From: Paenibacillus spiritus
GTDB lineage: Bacteria; Bacillota; Bacilli; Paenibacillales; Paenibacillaceae
NCBI RefSeq assembly: GCF_008710135.1
Contig: NZ_VYKK01000003.1
Location: 1 to 64,000, forward strand
Direction of reading: 5' to 3'
Length of the DNA stretch: 64,000 bases
Part shown: positions 39,825 through 49,429 of the stretch, piece after piece
Layout of the letters: each line of letters starts with the position of its first letter
How positions within the stretch are numbered: the first letter of the stretch is position 1
Program-made: the position numbers and the translations under genes
Notes under the pieces: generated by a model
What the model was told of the DNA's origin: nothing
Databases searched by the model: none
Seen by the model: only the letters and a program-made list of their open reading frames with translations

Positions 39825-41550
39825 ACTGTTCAAACATTTGAAGCCGTACCGGCTTTCGGTCGCGGCTATCCTGACTTTTGTATTCCTGCAATCCCTCGGC
39901 GATTTATACCTGCCGACGCTGATGTCCGATATCGTCAACAAGGGCATTGTCCGGGATAACCGGGATTATATCTGGCGGGTCGGCGGCTTCATGCTGCTGG
40001 TAGCCGGCATCGGGGCCGTCTGCTCGATTGCAGCGAGCTTCCTGTCGGCGAAGGTGGCGGCCGGCTTCGGCCGGGACACCCGCTCCCGCATGTTCAATCA
40101 TGTGGAGAATTTCACACTGCATGAGTTCGACAAGCTGGGCACCGCGTCCCTTATTACGCGGACAACCAACGATATTACACAGGTGCAGACCGTGCTGACC
40201 ATGATCCTGCGGATGATGATCGGAGCGCCGATGATGATGATCGGCGGGATCATCATGGCGGTGTATGAGGATGCGATGCTCTCGCTGATCTTCGTGGTGG
40301 TGGTTCCGCTGCTTGTGGGCGCCATCGCCTTCGTCGGCTCGAAGGGACTGCCGCTGTTCAAGGCGATCCAGATCAAGCTGGATAAGCTGAACCTGGTGCT
40401 GCGGGAGCATCTGACCGGTATGCGGGTCATCCGCTCCTTCAACCGTTCGCGCCACGAGAACGAGCGTTTCAGCGCCGCGAACGGCGACCTGACGGCAACG
40501 GCCATCCGGGTCAACAAGATTATGGCGCTTCTGATGCCGATGATGATGTTCATTATGAACTTCTCGATGCTGGCCATTCTGTACATCGGCAGCCAGCGCA
40601 TTGATGCGGGCAACCTCAACGTGGGGTCGCTGATGGCTTTCATCCAGTACGCCATGCAGATTATGTTCTCGCTCATTATGGTCTCCATGATGTTCGTTCT
40701 GATTCCTCGCGCTTCCGCCTCCGCCCAGCGGATCAATGAGGTGATGGAGATGCAGCCGGAGATTGAAGACCCGGCGTCTCCGGCCGGAGAGCGGGCCGGC
40801 CGGCTTAGCGGGTACGTGGAATTCGAGAACGTCACGTTCTCGTATCCGGGAGCCGAGCAGCCTGCCTTGTCGGATATCAGCTTCTCGGCGGCTCCCGGCG
40901 AAGTTACCGCCATCATCGGCGGCACGGGCTCGGGCAAGTCGACGCTGCTGAGCCTGATCCCGCGGTTCTATGACGCCGTCGAAGGAAGAGTGAAAGTGAA
41001 CGGCGTCGATGTCCGCGAGATGACCCAGGAGGAGCTCCGCCTGAAGATCGGATATGTGCCGCAGAAAGCCGTGCTGTTCAGCGGCACGGTCAGCGAGAAC
41101 ATCCGGTACGGCAAGGAGGATGCGACCGACGAGGAGATCCGCCATGCGGCGGAGATCGCCCAGGCGCTCGATTTTGTCTCGGCGATGAAGGACGGGTTCG
41201 ACTCGGAGATCGCCCAGGGCGGCGGCAATATCTCCGGGGGCCAGAAGCAGCGGCTCTCCATTGCCCGTGCGCTGGTCCGCAAGCCGGAAATCTATCTGTT
41301 CGACGACAGCTTCTCCGCGCTCGACTTCAAGACGGACGCCAAGCTGCGGGCGGCGCTCAAGGACGAGACGACCGAAGCCACCGTGCTGATTGTCGCCCAG
41401 CGCGTCAGCACCGTTATGGACGCCGACCGCATTATCGTCCTGGATGAAGGACGGATTGCCGGTATGGGCACCCACCGGGAACTGCTGGAGAACAGCGATG
41501 TGTACCGGGAAATTGTATCTTCGCAGTTGTCAGAGGAGGAGATCGCATGA
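39817..41550 (+). CDS. heterodimeric ABC exporter subunit 1 (degenerate catalytic site)
   Basis: A 577-residue fused exporter half. Six membrane helices (about 15-310), then the nucleotide-binding domain. Walker A is GGTGSGKST, the signature ISGGQKQRLSIARAL is canonical, but Walker B reads IYLFDDSF: Asp replaces the catalytic Glu. This is typical of the degenerate-site subunit of heterodimeric exporters such as BmrCD, LmrCD or TM287/288. The start is ATG 39817 (ATG 39808 is also possible), inside the end of the MarR gene. The stop overlaps the next ABC gene by 4 bp. Multidrug export is likely; the substrate is unproven. Confidence 0.92.
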   Translation: MVKLFKHLKPYRLSVAAILTFVFLQSLGDLYLPTLMSDIVNKGIVRDNRDYIWRVGGFMLLVAGIGAVCSIAASFLSAKVAAGFGRDTRSRMFNHVENFTLHEFDKLGTASLITRTTNDITQVQTVLTMILRMMIGAPMMMIGGIIMAVYEDAMLSLIFVVVVPLLVGAIAFVGSKGLPLFKAIQIKLDKLNLVLREHLTGMRVIRSFNRSRHENERFSAANGDLTATAIRVNKIMALLMPMMMFIMNFSMLAILYIGSQRIDAGNLNVGSLMAFIQYAMQIMFSLIMVSMMFVLIPRASASAQRINEVMEMQPEIEDPASPAGERAGRLSGYVEFENVTFSYPGAEQPALSDISFSAAPGEVTAIIGGTGSGKSTLLSLIPRFYDAVEGRVKVNGVDVREMTQEELRLKIGYVPQKAVLFSGTVSENIRYGKEDATDEEIRHAAEIAQALDFVSAMKDGFDSEIAQGGGNISGGQKQRLSIARALVRKPEIYLFDDSFSALDFKTDAKLRAALKDETTEATVLIVAQRVSTVMDADRIIVLDEGRIAGMGTHRELLENSDVYREIVSSQLSEEEIA

Positions 41551-43439
41551 GTGAGCATAAATCGGGTTCCCGTCCTTCGGGCATGCGCCCTCACGGGCCC
41601 GGGGGACCGCATGGTGGCATGCGGATGCCGGCCCAGAAGGCCAAGGATTTCAAGGGCACGCTTCGCCGCCTGCTCCGTTATCTGCGTCCGAAGCGGATGC
41701 AGCTCCTGCTGGTTCTGTTATTTGCGGTACTGAGCACCGTGTTCAGTATTTTCAGCCCGAAGATTATGGGCAAAGCGACGACCAAGCTGTATGAAGGCTT
41801 CATGGGCATTTATCATAAAGTGCCGGGAGCCGGAGTGGATTTTGGCTACATCAATGATATTCTGCTGCTTCTGGGCGCGTTGTATCTCTTGAGTTCGCTG
41901 TTCACCTATGTGCAGCAGTATGTGATGGCCGGCGTCGCCCAACGGGTCGTCTATGATATGCGCGAGCAGATCAACGCCAAGCTGGAGCGTCTGCCGCTGA
42001 AGTATTTTGATTCCCGGACCCACGGGGAGATCCTGAGCCGGGCCACCAACGATGTCGATAATATCAGCACAACTTTGCAGCAGAGCATGACCCAGCTGAT
42101 TACGTCTGTCGTCACCCTGATCGGCGTCATTATCATGATGCTGACCATCAGTCCATGGCTGACCCTGATTACGATTGTGACGCTGCCGCTCAGTCTGATT
42201 GTGATTATGCTGATTACGAAGCGTTCGCAGGGCTACTTCATGAACCAGCAGAAATCCCTCGGCGAATTGAACGGTCATGTCGAGGAGATGTACACCGGCC
42301 ACCGGATCGTCAAGGCGTTCGGCCGGGAGCCCCAGTCGCTGCGCGAATTTGACAGCATCAATGAGGATCTGTACAGCTCCGGCTGGCGGGCCCAGTTCAT
42401 CTCCGGCATTATCATGCCGCTCATGAACTTCATCGGCAATCTGGGCTATATGCTGGTCTGCGTCGTCGGCGGGATCTTTGTCACGAAGAAAATGATTGAT
42501 GTCGGCGATATCCAGGCCTTCATCCAGTATTCGCGCCAGTTCACCATGCCGATTACACAGGTGGCGAACATTGCGAATATCATCCAGTCGACGATCGCCT
42601 CCGCGGAGCGCGTATTCGAGCTGCTGGATGAAGAGGAAGAAGTGCCGGAAGCTCCGCAGACCAAGCGTTCGCTTACGCCTGCGGGCGAAGAGGGCGCGGT
42701 GGAATTCCGCCATGTGCAGTTCGGCTACAAGCCGGGCGAACTGCTGATCGAGGATATGAACATCGACGTCAAGCCCGGACAGACGATTGCCATCGTCGGC
42801 CCGACCGGCGCAGGGAAGACGACGCTCATCAATCTGCTGATGCGCTTCTACGAAATCAGCGGCGGGCAGATTCTGATCGACGGCGTCGATATTACAGCTA
42901 TGACCCGCGCCGATCTCCGTTCAAGATTCGGCATGGTGCTTCAGGACACCTGGCTGTTCAACGGAACGATCCGCGACAATATCGCCTACGGGCGGGAGGG
43001 CGCATCCGAAGCCGATGTGGTGCGGGCCGCCAAGGCCGCCCATGCCGACCACTTCATCCGTACTCTCCCCCAAGGCTATGACACGGTGCTGAACGAGGAA
43101 GCGTCCAATATCTCGCAGGGCCAGAAGCAGCTGCTGACCATCGCCCGGGCCATTCTGGCCGATCCGTCGATTCTGATTCTGGATGAGGCGACGAGCAGTG
43201 TGGATACCCGGACGGAGGTGCAGATCCAGAAGGCGATGAACGCGCTCATGCAGGGACGGACCAGCTTCGTCATCGCCCACCGGCTGTCCACCATTCGCGA
43301 CGCCGATCTGATTCTCGTCATGAACAAGGGAACGGTCATCGAGAAGGGGACGCATACCGAGCTGCTGGAGCAGGGAGGCTTCTATGCCGACCTGTACAAC
43401 AGCCAGTTCTCCGAAGACGCGGAGCCCGAAGCGGGCTGA
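41547..43439 (+). CDS. heterodimeric ABC exporter subunit 2 (catalytic Glu intact)
   Basis: A 630-residue fused exporter half with a Pro/Gly/His-rich cytoplasmic N-terminus (about 1-35), six membrane helices, and a nucleotide-binding domain. Walker A is GPTGAGKTT and Walker B is ILILDEATSSVD with the catalytic Glu. The signature is ISQGQKQLLTIARAI: the second Gly of LSGGQ is effectively replaced, so this subunit supplies the weak signature to the degenerate site. It complements subunit 1 exactly as in BmrCD-type pairs. It starts by 4-bp overlap and ends at a terminator. It is the last gene of the MarR operon. Confidence 0.93.
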   Translation: MSEHKSGSRPSGMRPHGPGGPHGGMRMPAQKAKDFKGTLRRLLRYLRPKRMQLLLVLLFAVLSTVFSIFSPKIMGKATTKLYEGFMGIYHKVPGAGVDFGYINDILLLLGALYLLSSLFTYVQQYVMAGVAQRVVYDMREQINAKLERLPLKYFDSRTHGEILSRATNDVDNISTTLQQSMTQLITSVVTLIGVIIMMLTISPWLTLITIVTLPLSLIVIMLITKRSQGYFMNQQKSLGELNGHVEEMYTGHRIVKAFGREPQSLREFDSINEDLYSSGWRAQFISGIIMPLMNFIGNLGYMLVCVVGGIFVTKKMIDVGDIQAFIQYSRQFTMPITQVANIANIIQSTIASAERVFELLDEEEEVPEAPQTKRSLTPAGEEGAVEFRHVQFGYKPGELLIEDMNIDVKPGQTIAIVGPTGAGKTTLINLLMRFYEISGGQILIDGVDITAMTRADLRSRFGMVLQDTWLFNGTIRDNIAYGREGASEADVVRAAKAAHADHFIRTLPQGYDTVLNEEASNISQGQKQLLTIARAILADPSILILDEATSSVDTRTEVQIQKAMNALMQGRTSFVIAHRLSTIRDADLILVMNKGTVIEKGTHTELLEQGGFYADLYNSQFSEDAEPEAG

Positions 43440-43491
43440 GTCTGGCCCTAAGGGCGGACCGGCGAAGCACAGGTTCAGGCAAGAGATCTTC

Positions 43492-43528
43492 AACCGGCAG
43501 TCCGCAGAGCGGATGGCCGGTTTTTTTT
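43492..43528 (+). terminator. terminator of the MarR-ABC operon
   Basis: A 14-position stem (AACCGGCAGTCCGC with GCGGATGGCCGGTT, two mismatches) followed by eight T. Confidence 0.88.
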
Positions 43529-43539
43529 GCGTGCCGCGT

Positions 43540-43595
43540 TTGCTTCATCGCGCCAAACTTTATATGATAGAGTAGCAACTGTGACCCGCGGGTCA
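43540..43595 (+). promoter_or_regulatory. promoter and perfect palindromic operator of the MMPL gene
   Basis: TTGCTT (43540-43545), 17 bp, TATGAT (43563-43568). Then the perfect 14-bp palindrome TGACCCGCGGGTCA (43582-43595), placed to block elongation or isomerisation. It resembles TetR-type operators. No regulator gene is adjacent. Confidence 0.75.
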
Positions 43596-43635
43596 TTAAG
43601 TTCAGAATGAATAAGCAATCCAACGTATAGAGAGG

Positions 43636-45867
43636 ATGAGCTCATTGTCGGGATATGGTAAATGGATAGCGGGACCCCGCTCGAAATGGGTGACGCTGCT
43701 CGTCTGGGTAGCGCTGGTCGCGGTGCTTAACATGGTCTGGCCTTCGGTTAATTCCCAGGTCAAGAACAATGCGTCCAATCTGCCGGAGAATTCGCCTTCG
43801 GTCGTGGCCGACCGGATCATCGAGAAGGAATTCCCCGGAGGCAACGGCGTGCCCGCGCTGCTCGTCTGGCACCGCGACGGCAGTCTGAACGACAAGGATT
43901 ATGCCGCCATTGCCGCGGTCTATGCCAAGCTGGCCAAGGAACCGCTGGCGCACCAGCAATTCGTGCCGCCGCTCGGCCAGGTGCCGCCGCAGGCGCTGGC
44001 GGGCTCGGCCTCCAAGGACGGCAGTACGCTGGTCACGCCGGTGCTGTTCGACCGGACGGCGGACAGCGACCAGCTCGGAGAGAGCGTCAAGAAGCTGAAG
44101 GCGCTGATCCGGCAGGAGACGGGGGGCGACCCGTCGGCCGCCTCCGCAAGCGGCAGCGAGCTCTCGCTGCGCGTTACGGGACCGGTAGGCATCTCGATTG
44201 ATGCGACCGGCTTGTTCAAGGATGCGGACGTCTCGCTGCTGATCGCGACCGTTCTTCTCGTCCTGGTGCTGCTGCTGCTGATCTACCGCTCGCCGATTCT
44301 GGCGCTCATTCCGCTGATCGCCGTCGGCTTCGCTTACGGCGTTACCGGTCCGCTGGTCGGACTGATGGCGAAGGAGGGATGGATCACTGTCGATTCCCAG
44401 GCCGTCTCAATTATGACGGTGCTGCTGTTCGGCGCAGGAACCGACTACTGTCTGTTCCTGATCGCCCGCTTCCGTCAACTGCTGAAGGAAGAGCGCGGCG
44501 TCCTGAAGGCGCTGCTGGGAGCCATCAGCGGCTCCGCAGGCGCCATCGCCATGAGCGGGTTCACCGTCGTCGTCGCGCTGCTGACGCTGCTGCTGGCGGA
44601 ATACGGCTCGTACCACCGCTTCGCGGCGCCGTTCGCGCTTGCCATCTTCGTGATGGGGCTTGCCAGCCTGACGCTGGTGCCCGCGCTGCTGGCGATCTTC
44701 GGCCGCGTCTCGTTCTTCCCCTTCATTCCGCGTACGCCGGAGATGGAGGAAGAACGCGCCAAGGAGAAAGGCAAGCCGGTCCCTGTACGCAAGGAGCGCC
44801 GGACCAAGGGGGCCGTGGGCCGCCTCGTCGTCTCGCGGCCGAAGACGATTGTTGCCGTAACGCTGGTGCTGCTCGGCATATTGGCCGCCTTCTCCTCGGG
44901 CATTTCGTATACGTTCGATCTGCTGTCCTCTTTCCCGAAAGATATGGAGTCCCGGCAGGGCTTCACGCAGATCGGCGACAAGTTCTCGCCGGGCGAGCTG
45001 GCGCCGGCCAGCGTTCTGGTCGATACGGCCGGAACCGGGGCCAAGGCGGAAGACCTGAAGACGCTGCTCGCGGGCCTGTCCTATGTGGCTGAGGTGTCGG
45101 ACGCGCAGAAGGGCGCCGTTCACCCGGAGATCCTGTCTTATGACGTGCAGTTCCGGGAGAACCCGTATTCGCGCGAAGCGATGCGCCACATTCCCGAGCT
45201 TCGGGAATCGGTGGAGCAGGCGCTTCGGGACGCCGGAGCCGCAGAGCCGGAGAACAAGGTGCATATCGCCGGACAGACGGCAACGCAGGTCGATAACCGG
45301 GATGTGCAGAACCGGGACAGCGATCTGATTATTCCGGTCGTCATCGGCCTGATCGCGCTGCTGCTTCTGGTGTACCTGCGCTCGGTTACGGCAACGCTGT
45401 ACCTAGTGGGGACGGTCATTCTGTCCTTCTTCGCCGCTCTCGGACTCGGCTGGCTGATTCTGCATCATCTGATGGGGGCGGATGCCATTCAGGGCTCCAT
45501 TCCGCTGTACGCGTTCGTCTTCCTGGTCGCGCTTGGAGAAGATTACAACATCTTCATGGTCTCGGGCATCTGGAAGAAGCGCAAGACGATGCCGCTGCGC
45601 CGGGCCATCGCCGAGGGCGTCAGCGAGACGGGCTCGGTCATTACCTCCGCCGGTCTGATTCTGGCCGGCACCTTCGCCGTCCTGGCGACGCTGCCGATTC
45701 AGGTGCTCGTACAATTCGGGCTCGTCACTGCTCTGGGCGTTCTGCTCGACACGTTCATCGTACGGCCGTTCCTGGTTCCGGCGCTGACCGTGCTGCTGGG
45801 CCGCTGGGCCTTCTGGCCGGGCAGACATATGGAAGTGAAGGAAGAGAAGCCTGCGCCGGTCCGCTGA
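43636..45867 (+). CDS. MMPL/RND-family transporter
   Basis: A 743-residue exporter with the duplicated MMPL architecture. One helix (about 18-36) precedes a large extracytoplasmic loop, five helices follow (about 195-350), and the same pattern repeats in the second half (about 405-720). Family motifs include GAGTDYCLFLIARFRQLL in the first half and ALGEDYNIFMVSGIWKK in the second; their Asp residues form the proton path. MMPL proteins export lipids or hydrophobic drugs. ATG 43636 has no well-placed site; TTG 43645 lies eight bases after AGAGGA and may be the true start (three residues shorter). Monocistronic, with its own promoter and operator. Confidence 0.92.
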   Translation: MSSLSGYGKWIAGPRSKWVTLLVWVALVAVLNMVWPSVNSQVKNNASNLPENSPSVVADRIIEKEFPGGNGVPALLVWHRDGSLNDKDYAAIAAVYAKLAKEPLAHQQFVPPLGQVPPQALAGSASKDGSTLVTPVLFDRTADSDQLGESVKKLKALIRQETGGDPSAASASGSELSLRVTGPVGISIDATGLFKDADVSLLIATVLLVLVLLLLIYRSPILALIPLIAVGFAYGVTGPLVGLMAKEGWITVDSQAVSIMTVLLFGAGTDYCLFLIARFRQLLKEERGVLKALLGAISGSAGAIAMSGFTVVVALLTLLLAEYGSYHRFAAPFALAIFVMGLASLTLVPALLAIFGRVSFFPFIPRTPEMEEERAKEKGKPVPVRKERRTKGAVGRLVVSRPKTIVAVTLVLLGILAAFSSGISYTFDLLSSFPKDMESRQGFTQIGDKFSPGELAPASVLVDTAGTGAKAEDLKTLLAGLSYVAEVSDAQKGAVHPEILSYDVQFRENPYSREAMRHIPELRESVEQALRDAGAAEPENKVHIAGQTATQVDNRDVQNRDSDLIIPVVIGLIALLLLVYLRSVTATLYLVGTVILSFFAALGLGWLILHHLMGADAIQGSIPLYAFVFLVALGEDYNIFMVSGIWKKRKTMPLRRAIAEGVSETGSVITSAGLILAGTFAVLATLPIQVLVQFGLVTALGVLLDTFIVRPFLVPALTVLLGRWAFWPGRHMEVKEEKPAPVR

Positions 45868-45916
45868 GCGCAGCCGGATTCGTCCTGCCGGGCCGAAGGC
45901 AGGAGCTTAACGGGAG

Positions 45917-45956
45917 AATCGCATGTCCCCGGTCTCCGGGCGACATGCGATTTTTT
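45917..45956 (+). terminator. terminator of the MMPL gene
   Basis: An 11-bp stem (AATCGCATGTC with GACATGCGATT) around a GC-rich loop, then TTTTT. Confidence 0.88.
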
Positions 45957-46035
45957 ACAAAGTTCACAGGAGTATCCTAACTCCTTATGGTATGATAATT
46001 CTCAAAAGAAAAAACCAACGGATGGGAGGGCTCTT

Positions 46036-46236
46036 GTGAGAGAGCTGATCGAACAAATCGAGGAGGAACGGGCGGAAATGGGCAAGCTTGCGCTGCAGTA
46101 TGGGCTCAAGGATTTGCGCGTGCTCGAGAAATCGCAGGAACTGGACGAGCTGTTGAACCGCCATCTCGGGCTGGGACCCGGCGCCCCGCAGCACCGGCAG
46201 GGGAACGGCGGCTTCCAGCGCCTCTGCAGAAGATAA
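46036..46236 (+). CDS. Spo0E-family aspartyl-phosphate phosphatase (second)
   Basis: A 66-residue protein. Helix 1 is LIEQIEEERAEMGKLALQYG and helix 2 carries SQELDELLNRHL (SQxLDxLI-type signature), as in Spo0E/YisI/YnzD phosphatases of Spo0A~P. The tail after residue 45 is Gly/Pro/Arg-rich and unrelated to the first copy. The start is GTG 46036, five bases after GGGAGGG. Monocistronic between two terminators. Confidence 0.8.
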   Translation: MRELIEQIEEERAEMGKLALQYGLKDLRVLEKSQELDELLNRHLGLGPGAPQHRQGNGGFQRLCRR

Positions 46237-46267
46237 CCGACAGACCCATATAGAGCTGCCCCAAGCA

Positions 46268-46316
46268 ACAGCGCGGCCGCCAGGCTTCCCTTTCGGGAAG
46301 CGGGCGGCCGCGCTGT
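46268..46316. terminator. bidirectional terminator
   Basis: A long GC-rich stem (46268-46290 with 46295-46316, with a bulge) around TTTC, between the Spo0E-like gene (+) and the Rieske oxidoreductase gene (-). Confidence 0.82.
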
Positions 46317-46351
46317 GCGTTATATGGGGAAGTGCGCCCCGGTGCGCCTTC

Positions 46352-47899
46352 TTAAGGCTCCACCTGCTTCAGCGGCTGGGTAGCCGGTCCTTCCAGGACT
46401 TCGCCGGTATACGAGAAGCGGGACCCGTGGCACGGGCAGTCCCACGAGCGCTCGGCGGCGTTCCATTCGCATTCGCAGCCCATATGGGTACAGGTGCGGT
46501 CTACCAGATGAAGCCCGCCTTCCGGGTCCTTGTAAGCGCCGACCCGTTTGCCGTCGTGGCGGACAACGGCGCCTTCGCCGGGCTCCAGCTCATCGACCTT
46601 CGCGTGGGCGAATCCGATTTTGCCGGCGACCAGCTCCTTGGCTACGTTGGCGTTCTCCTTAATCAGGTTCTTGATTCCGGGATTGGCCTTGATCCGCGAC
46701 GGATCGTACAGCTCCGCGTATGGGCTCTTCTCCCCCAGAATCTGCTGGGCGATCATTCGGGCGGCAAGCGTGCCGTTCGTCATTCCCCATTTGGCGAAGC
46801 CGGTTGCGACGTAGATGTTGGCGTCGTCGTCCATTTTGCCGATATAAGGCACTTTGTCTACCGTGACCAGGTCCTGGGCCGACCAGCGGTACGGAACGGA
46901 ACGGATGCCGAGCGTCGAACCGGCGAACAACTCCAGGTTCTCATAATGCCCGATGGTGCAGATGCCCTGGCCGGTCTTGTGGTTGTCGCCGCCGACAATG
47001 ACGAGCTTCTTGCCTTCCCACTCCACCGCGCGGAAGGAGCGCGTCGGCTCACCGGCCCCGAGGTACATGCCGCCGACATAGTCCGTCTCCGGCTCTATCG
47101 CAAGCGCATAGGAGCGCTCGGCGTGAAGGCGCGCGAAATACAGGGAACCGCCGTCATAGAAGGGGAAATGGCTCGCCGAAATTGCGTGCCGGCAAATAAT
47201 CCGGTGATCCCCCTTCTCGGTGAAAAGGATCAGATCGTCCCCCTTCTCTACCTTCTCTCCGATCATCGTATGTTCGTAGACCTTGCCGCCCTTGTCCAGA
47301 AAGGCCTGAAGCAGCGCCTTCAAATACTGGAGCGGATGGAAGCGGGCTTGGTCGGGGAGAACGATAGCGCCGCCGGCCAGCAGGGGCAGGTCGATCGAAT
47401 CTCTCCATTCGCCGGGAAGGCCGAGCTTGCGGTAAGCCTCGAACTCCTTCTCCAGCTTCTTGAGCGTCTTGTCGTCTCCCTGATCGGCGTAGAGCCAGGC
47501 CGACTCCCGAACCAAGCCGCATTCCGCGCCGAGACGTTCGGCGGTGTCGATGATCCATTTCATGGCTTCGGTATTGGAATCGTAATACTGACGAGCCTTC
47601 TCCTCGCCGAAATGGGAGATCAGCTCCTCATAGATCAGACCGTGCTGGGCTGTGATCTTGGCGGTCGTGAATCCGGTGGTTCCGCTGAACAGCTCGCTGC
47701 CTTCCAGCAGGGTGACCTTCAGGCCGGCTTCCGCAAGCAGATAGGCTGCCGTGATGCCGGTGATGCCGCCGCCGACAATGGCGACCTCGGTCCGGTGATC
47801 CTCTGTCAGCCGGGGAAAGGCAGGAATCTCCGTCGTCTCTCTCCAGATTGAAGACGGGTACTGCGGCAGGCTTTCGGGCCAGTAATCCGTAGGGTTCAT
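46352..47899 (-). CDS. FAD-dependent oxidoreductase with C-terminal Rieske domain
   Basis: A 515-residue protein. The DAO-type FAD domain (about 35-400) starts with EVAIVGGGITGITAAYLLAEAG (Rossmann GxGxxG) and has GTTGFTTAKITAQHGLIYEEL. The C-terminal Rieske 2Fe-2S domain has Cys470-x-His472 and Cys488-x2-His491 (CTHMGC, CPCHGSRF). Such fusions (B. subtilis YhfW-like) are proposed to pass electrons between flavin and the 2Fe-2S centre; the substrate is unknown. It is cytosolic, with no signal sequence. GAGGAGGATGAACG precedes the ATG. Monocistronic and divergent from the gerA operon. Confidence 0.93.
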   Translation of the reverse strand: MNPTDYWPESLPQYPSSIWRETTEIPAFPRLTEDHRTEVAIVGGGITGITAAYLLAEAGLKVTLLEGSELFSGTTGFTTAKITAQHGLIYEELISHFGEEKARQYYDSNTEAMKWIIDTAERLGAECGLVRESAWLYADQGDDKTLKKLEKEFEAYRKLGLPGEWRDSIDLPLLAGGAIVLPDQARFHPLQYLKALLQAFLDKGGKVYEHTMIGEKVEKGDDLILFTEKGDHRIICRHAISASHFPFYDGGSLYFARLHAERSYALAIEPETDYVGGMYLGAGEPTRSFRAVEWEGKKLVIVGGDNHKTGQGICTIGHYENLELFAGSTLGIRSVPYRWSAQDLVTVDKVPYIGKMDDDANIYVATGFAKWGMTNGTLAARMIAQQILGEKSPYAELYDPSRIKANPGIKNLIKENANVAKELVAGKIGFAHAKVDELEPGEGAVVRHDGKRVGAYKDPEGGLHLVDRTCTHMGCECEWNAAERSWDCPCHGSRFSYTGEVLEGPATQPLKQVEP

Positions 47900-48049
47900 C
47901 GTTCATCCTCCTCGCTTCTTCCTTTCATTTATTACCACCCGCCTGCAAAAAGAAACCTGGATTCTTGGCGGCGGCATGAGCGCTTCGGCGCATGAAACGG
48001 GCTGCTTCGCGCCAATCTAAGAAGAGACTGGAAAGGGAGGGAGCTTCTG

Positions 48050-49426
48050 ATGACCGAATCGGCGCAGCCGTCCGATCTGAATGTGCCTGAACTCTTGCAA
48101 GCCTTGGCCGGCTTCGCCGACCTGGAGCAGCAGACCCTTCATCATAAAGAGAGCCGGGCGTTTATCCTGTATATCCGCAGTCTCTGCGATCCCGCGTTCG
48201 TCTCGGGCCGGTTGGTCGCTCCCTTCTATGAGCTTGGCGGGGGAGAAGCTTACGCCAAATATTTGGAGGGCTGTCCCGGCCGTCAGGAGGCCGCCAATAC
48301 CCAGGAGGCGCTTGCGCTGCTGCTTCGGGGTTATTTACTAATCCAGACAGAGGAGGGGCGCGTCACGCTGGTGGACGCGCTCAAAGCTCAGGTTAGCCCT
48401 GTCGAAGAGACCTCGGACGAGAGCATCGTTCAGGGACCGTCGGACAGCCTGACCGAAGCGCTGGAGGTCAATCTGAATCTCATCCGCCGCCGCTACCAAT
48501 CGGCCCACCTCAAGCTGGAGACCGTCATTCTCGGGAGTCTGTCGCAGACCAAGACGGCGATCCTGTACGATGAGAGCCGGGTGGACCAGACAGTGCTCGC
48601 CGAACTGAAGCGGAGGCTGGACGGAATCAAGGAAGGCAAGGTGGAAGTGCTGCAGGCGGCAGGGGAACTGGAACGGCTGCTGAGCGAAGACCCGCTGCGG
48701 ATCTTCCCGCTTCTAGTGGTATCGGAGCGTCCCGACCGGCTGGTGCTGGGCTTGTCGGAAGGCAAGATTGTCATTCTGCTCGATACGACCGGCTACGGTA
48801 TTCTTCTGCCCTCGACGAGCAATGATTTCCTGACCGCCATGGACGACAAATACCAGATGCCCGTGGTGGGGCTCTTCCTGCGCCTGCTCCGCTATATCGG
48901 CGTAGCGATTACCTTATGGCTTCCTGCGCTCTATGTGGCGTTCACCTCCTACAATCCCGAGATCGTCCGTATCCAGATCGCGCTTCTGATTGCCGGAAGC
49001 CGCGCAACCGTCCCGTATCCGGCCTTTGTGGAGGTGCTGCTGATGCTGCTCATGATGGAGTTTCTTGTAGAAGCGAGCTTGCGGCTTCCCAAGGCGATCG
49101 GGCCGGCGGCCACAACCGTCGGCGGTCTGATTCTCGGACAGGCGGCCACGGCGGCGGGACTGGTCGGCAATATCATGATTATTCTGGTCTCGGCCGTCGC
49201 CATTTCGAATTTCATGATTCCGCTCAATATGATGAGCTTCACCGTCCGGGTCCTGAAATATTTCTTCCTGGCGTTGTGCGCAATGTTCGGCATGGTAGGC
49301 CTGGTCATGGGACTGGTTGGCATGGTGATGTACATGAGCCATCTCCGCAGCTTTGGCAAGCCGTATATGCGGCTGTATCTGATCCGGAATATCCGGCGGA
49401 CGTTCAAGCGCGCAAGAGGAGGATGA
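48050..49426 (+). CDS. spore germination receptor subunit A (GerA family)
   Basis: A 458-residue inner-spore-membrane protein. A large N-terminal cytoplasmic domain (about 1-270) contains the A-subunit signature region GPSDSLTEALEVNLNLIRRRYQSAHLKLE. About five membrane helices follow (LPALYVAFTSYNPEIVRIQIALLIAGSRATVPYPAFVEVLLML onward), with a basic tail. With B and C subunits it forms the nutrient receptor channel that triggers germination. GGGAGGGAGC precedes the ATG. First gene of an A-B-C operon; the B gene starts three bases after its stop. The nutrient cannot be predicted. Confidence 0.95.
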   Translation: MTESAQPSDLNVPELLQALAGFADLEQQTLHHKESRAFILYIRSLCDPAFVSGRLVAPFYELGGGEAYAKYLEGCPGRQEAANTQEALALLLRGYLLIQTEEGRVTLVDALKAQVSPVEETSDESIVQGPSDSLTEALEVNLNLIRRRYQSAHLKLETVILGSLSQTKTAILYDESRVDQTVLAELKRRLDGIKEGKVEVLQAAGELERLLSEDPLRIFPLLVVSERPDRLVLGLSEGKIVILLDTTGYGILLPSTSNDFLTAMDDKYQMPVVGLFLRLLRYIGVAITLWLPALYVAFTSYNPEIVRIQIALLIAGSRATVPYPAFVEVLLMLLMMEFLVEASLRLPKAIGPAATTVGGLILGQAATAAGLVGNIMIILVSAVAISNFMIPLNMMSFTVRVLKYFFLALCAMFGMVGLVMGLVGMVMYMSHLRSFGKPYMRLYLIRNIRRTFKRARGG

Positions 49427-49429
49427 ACT

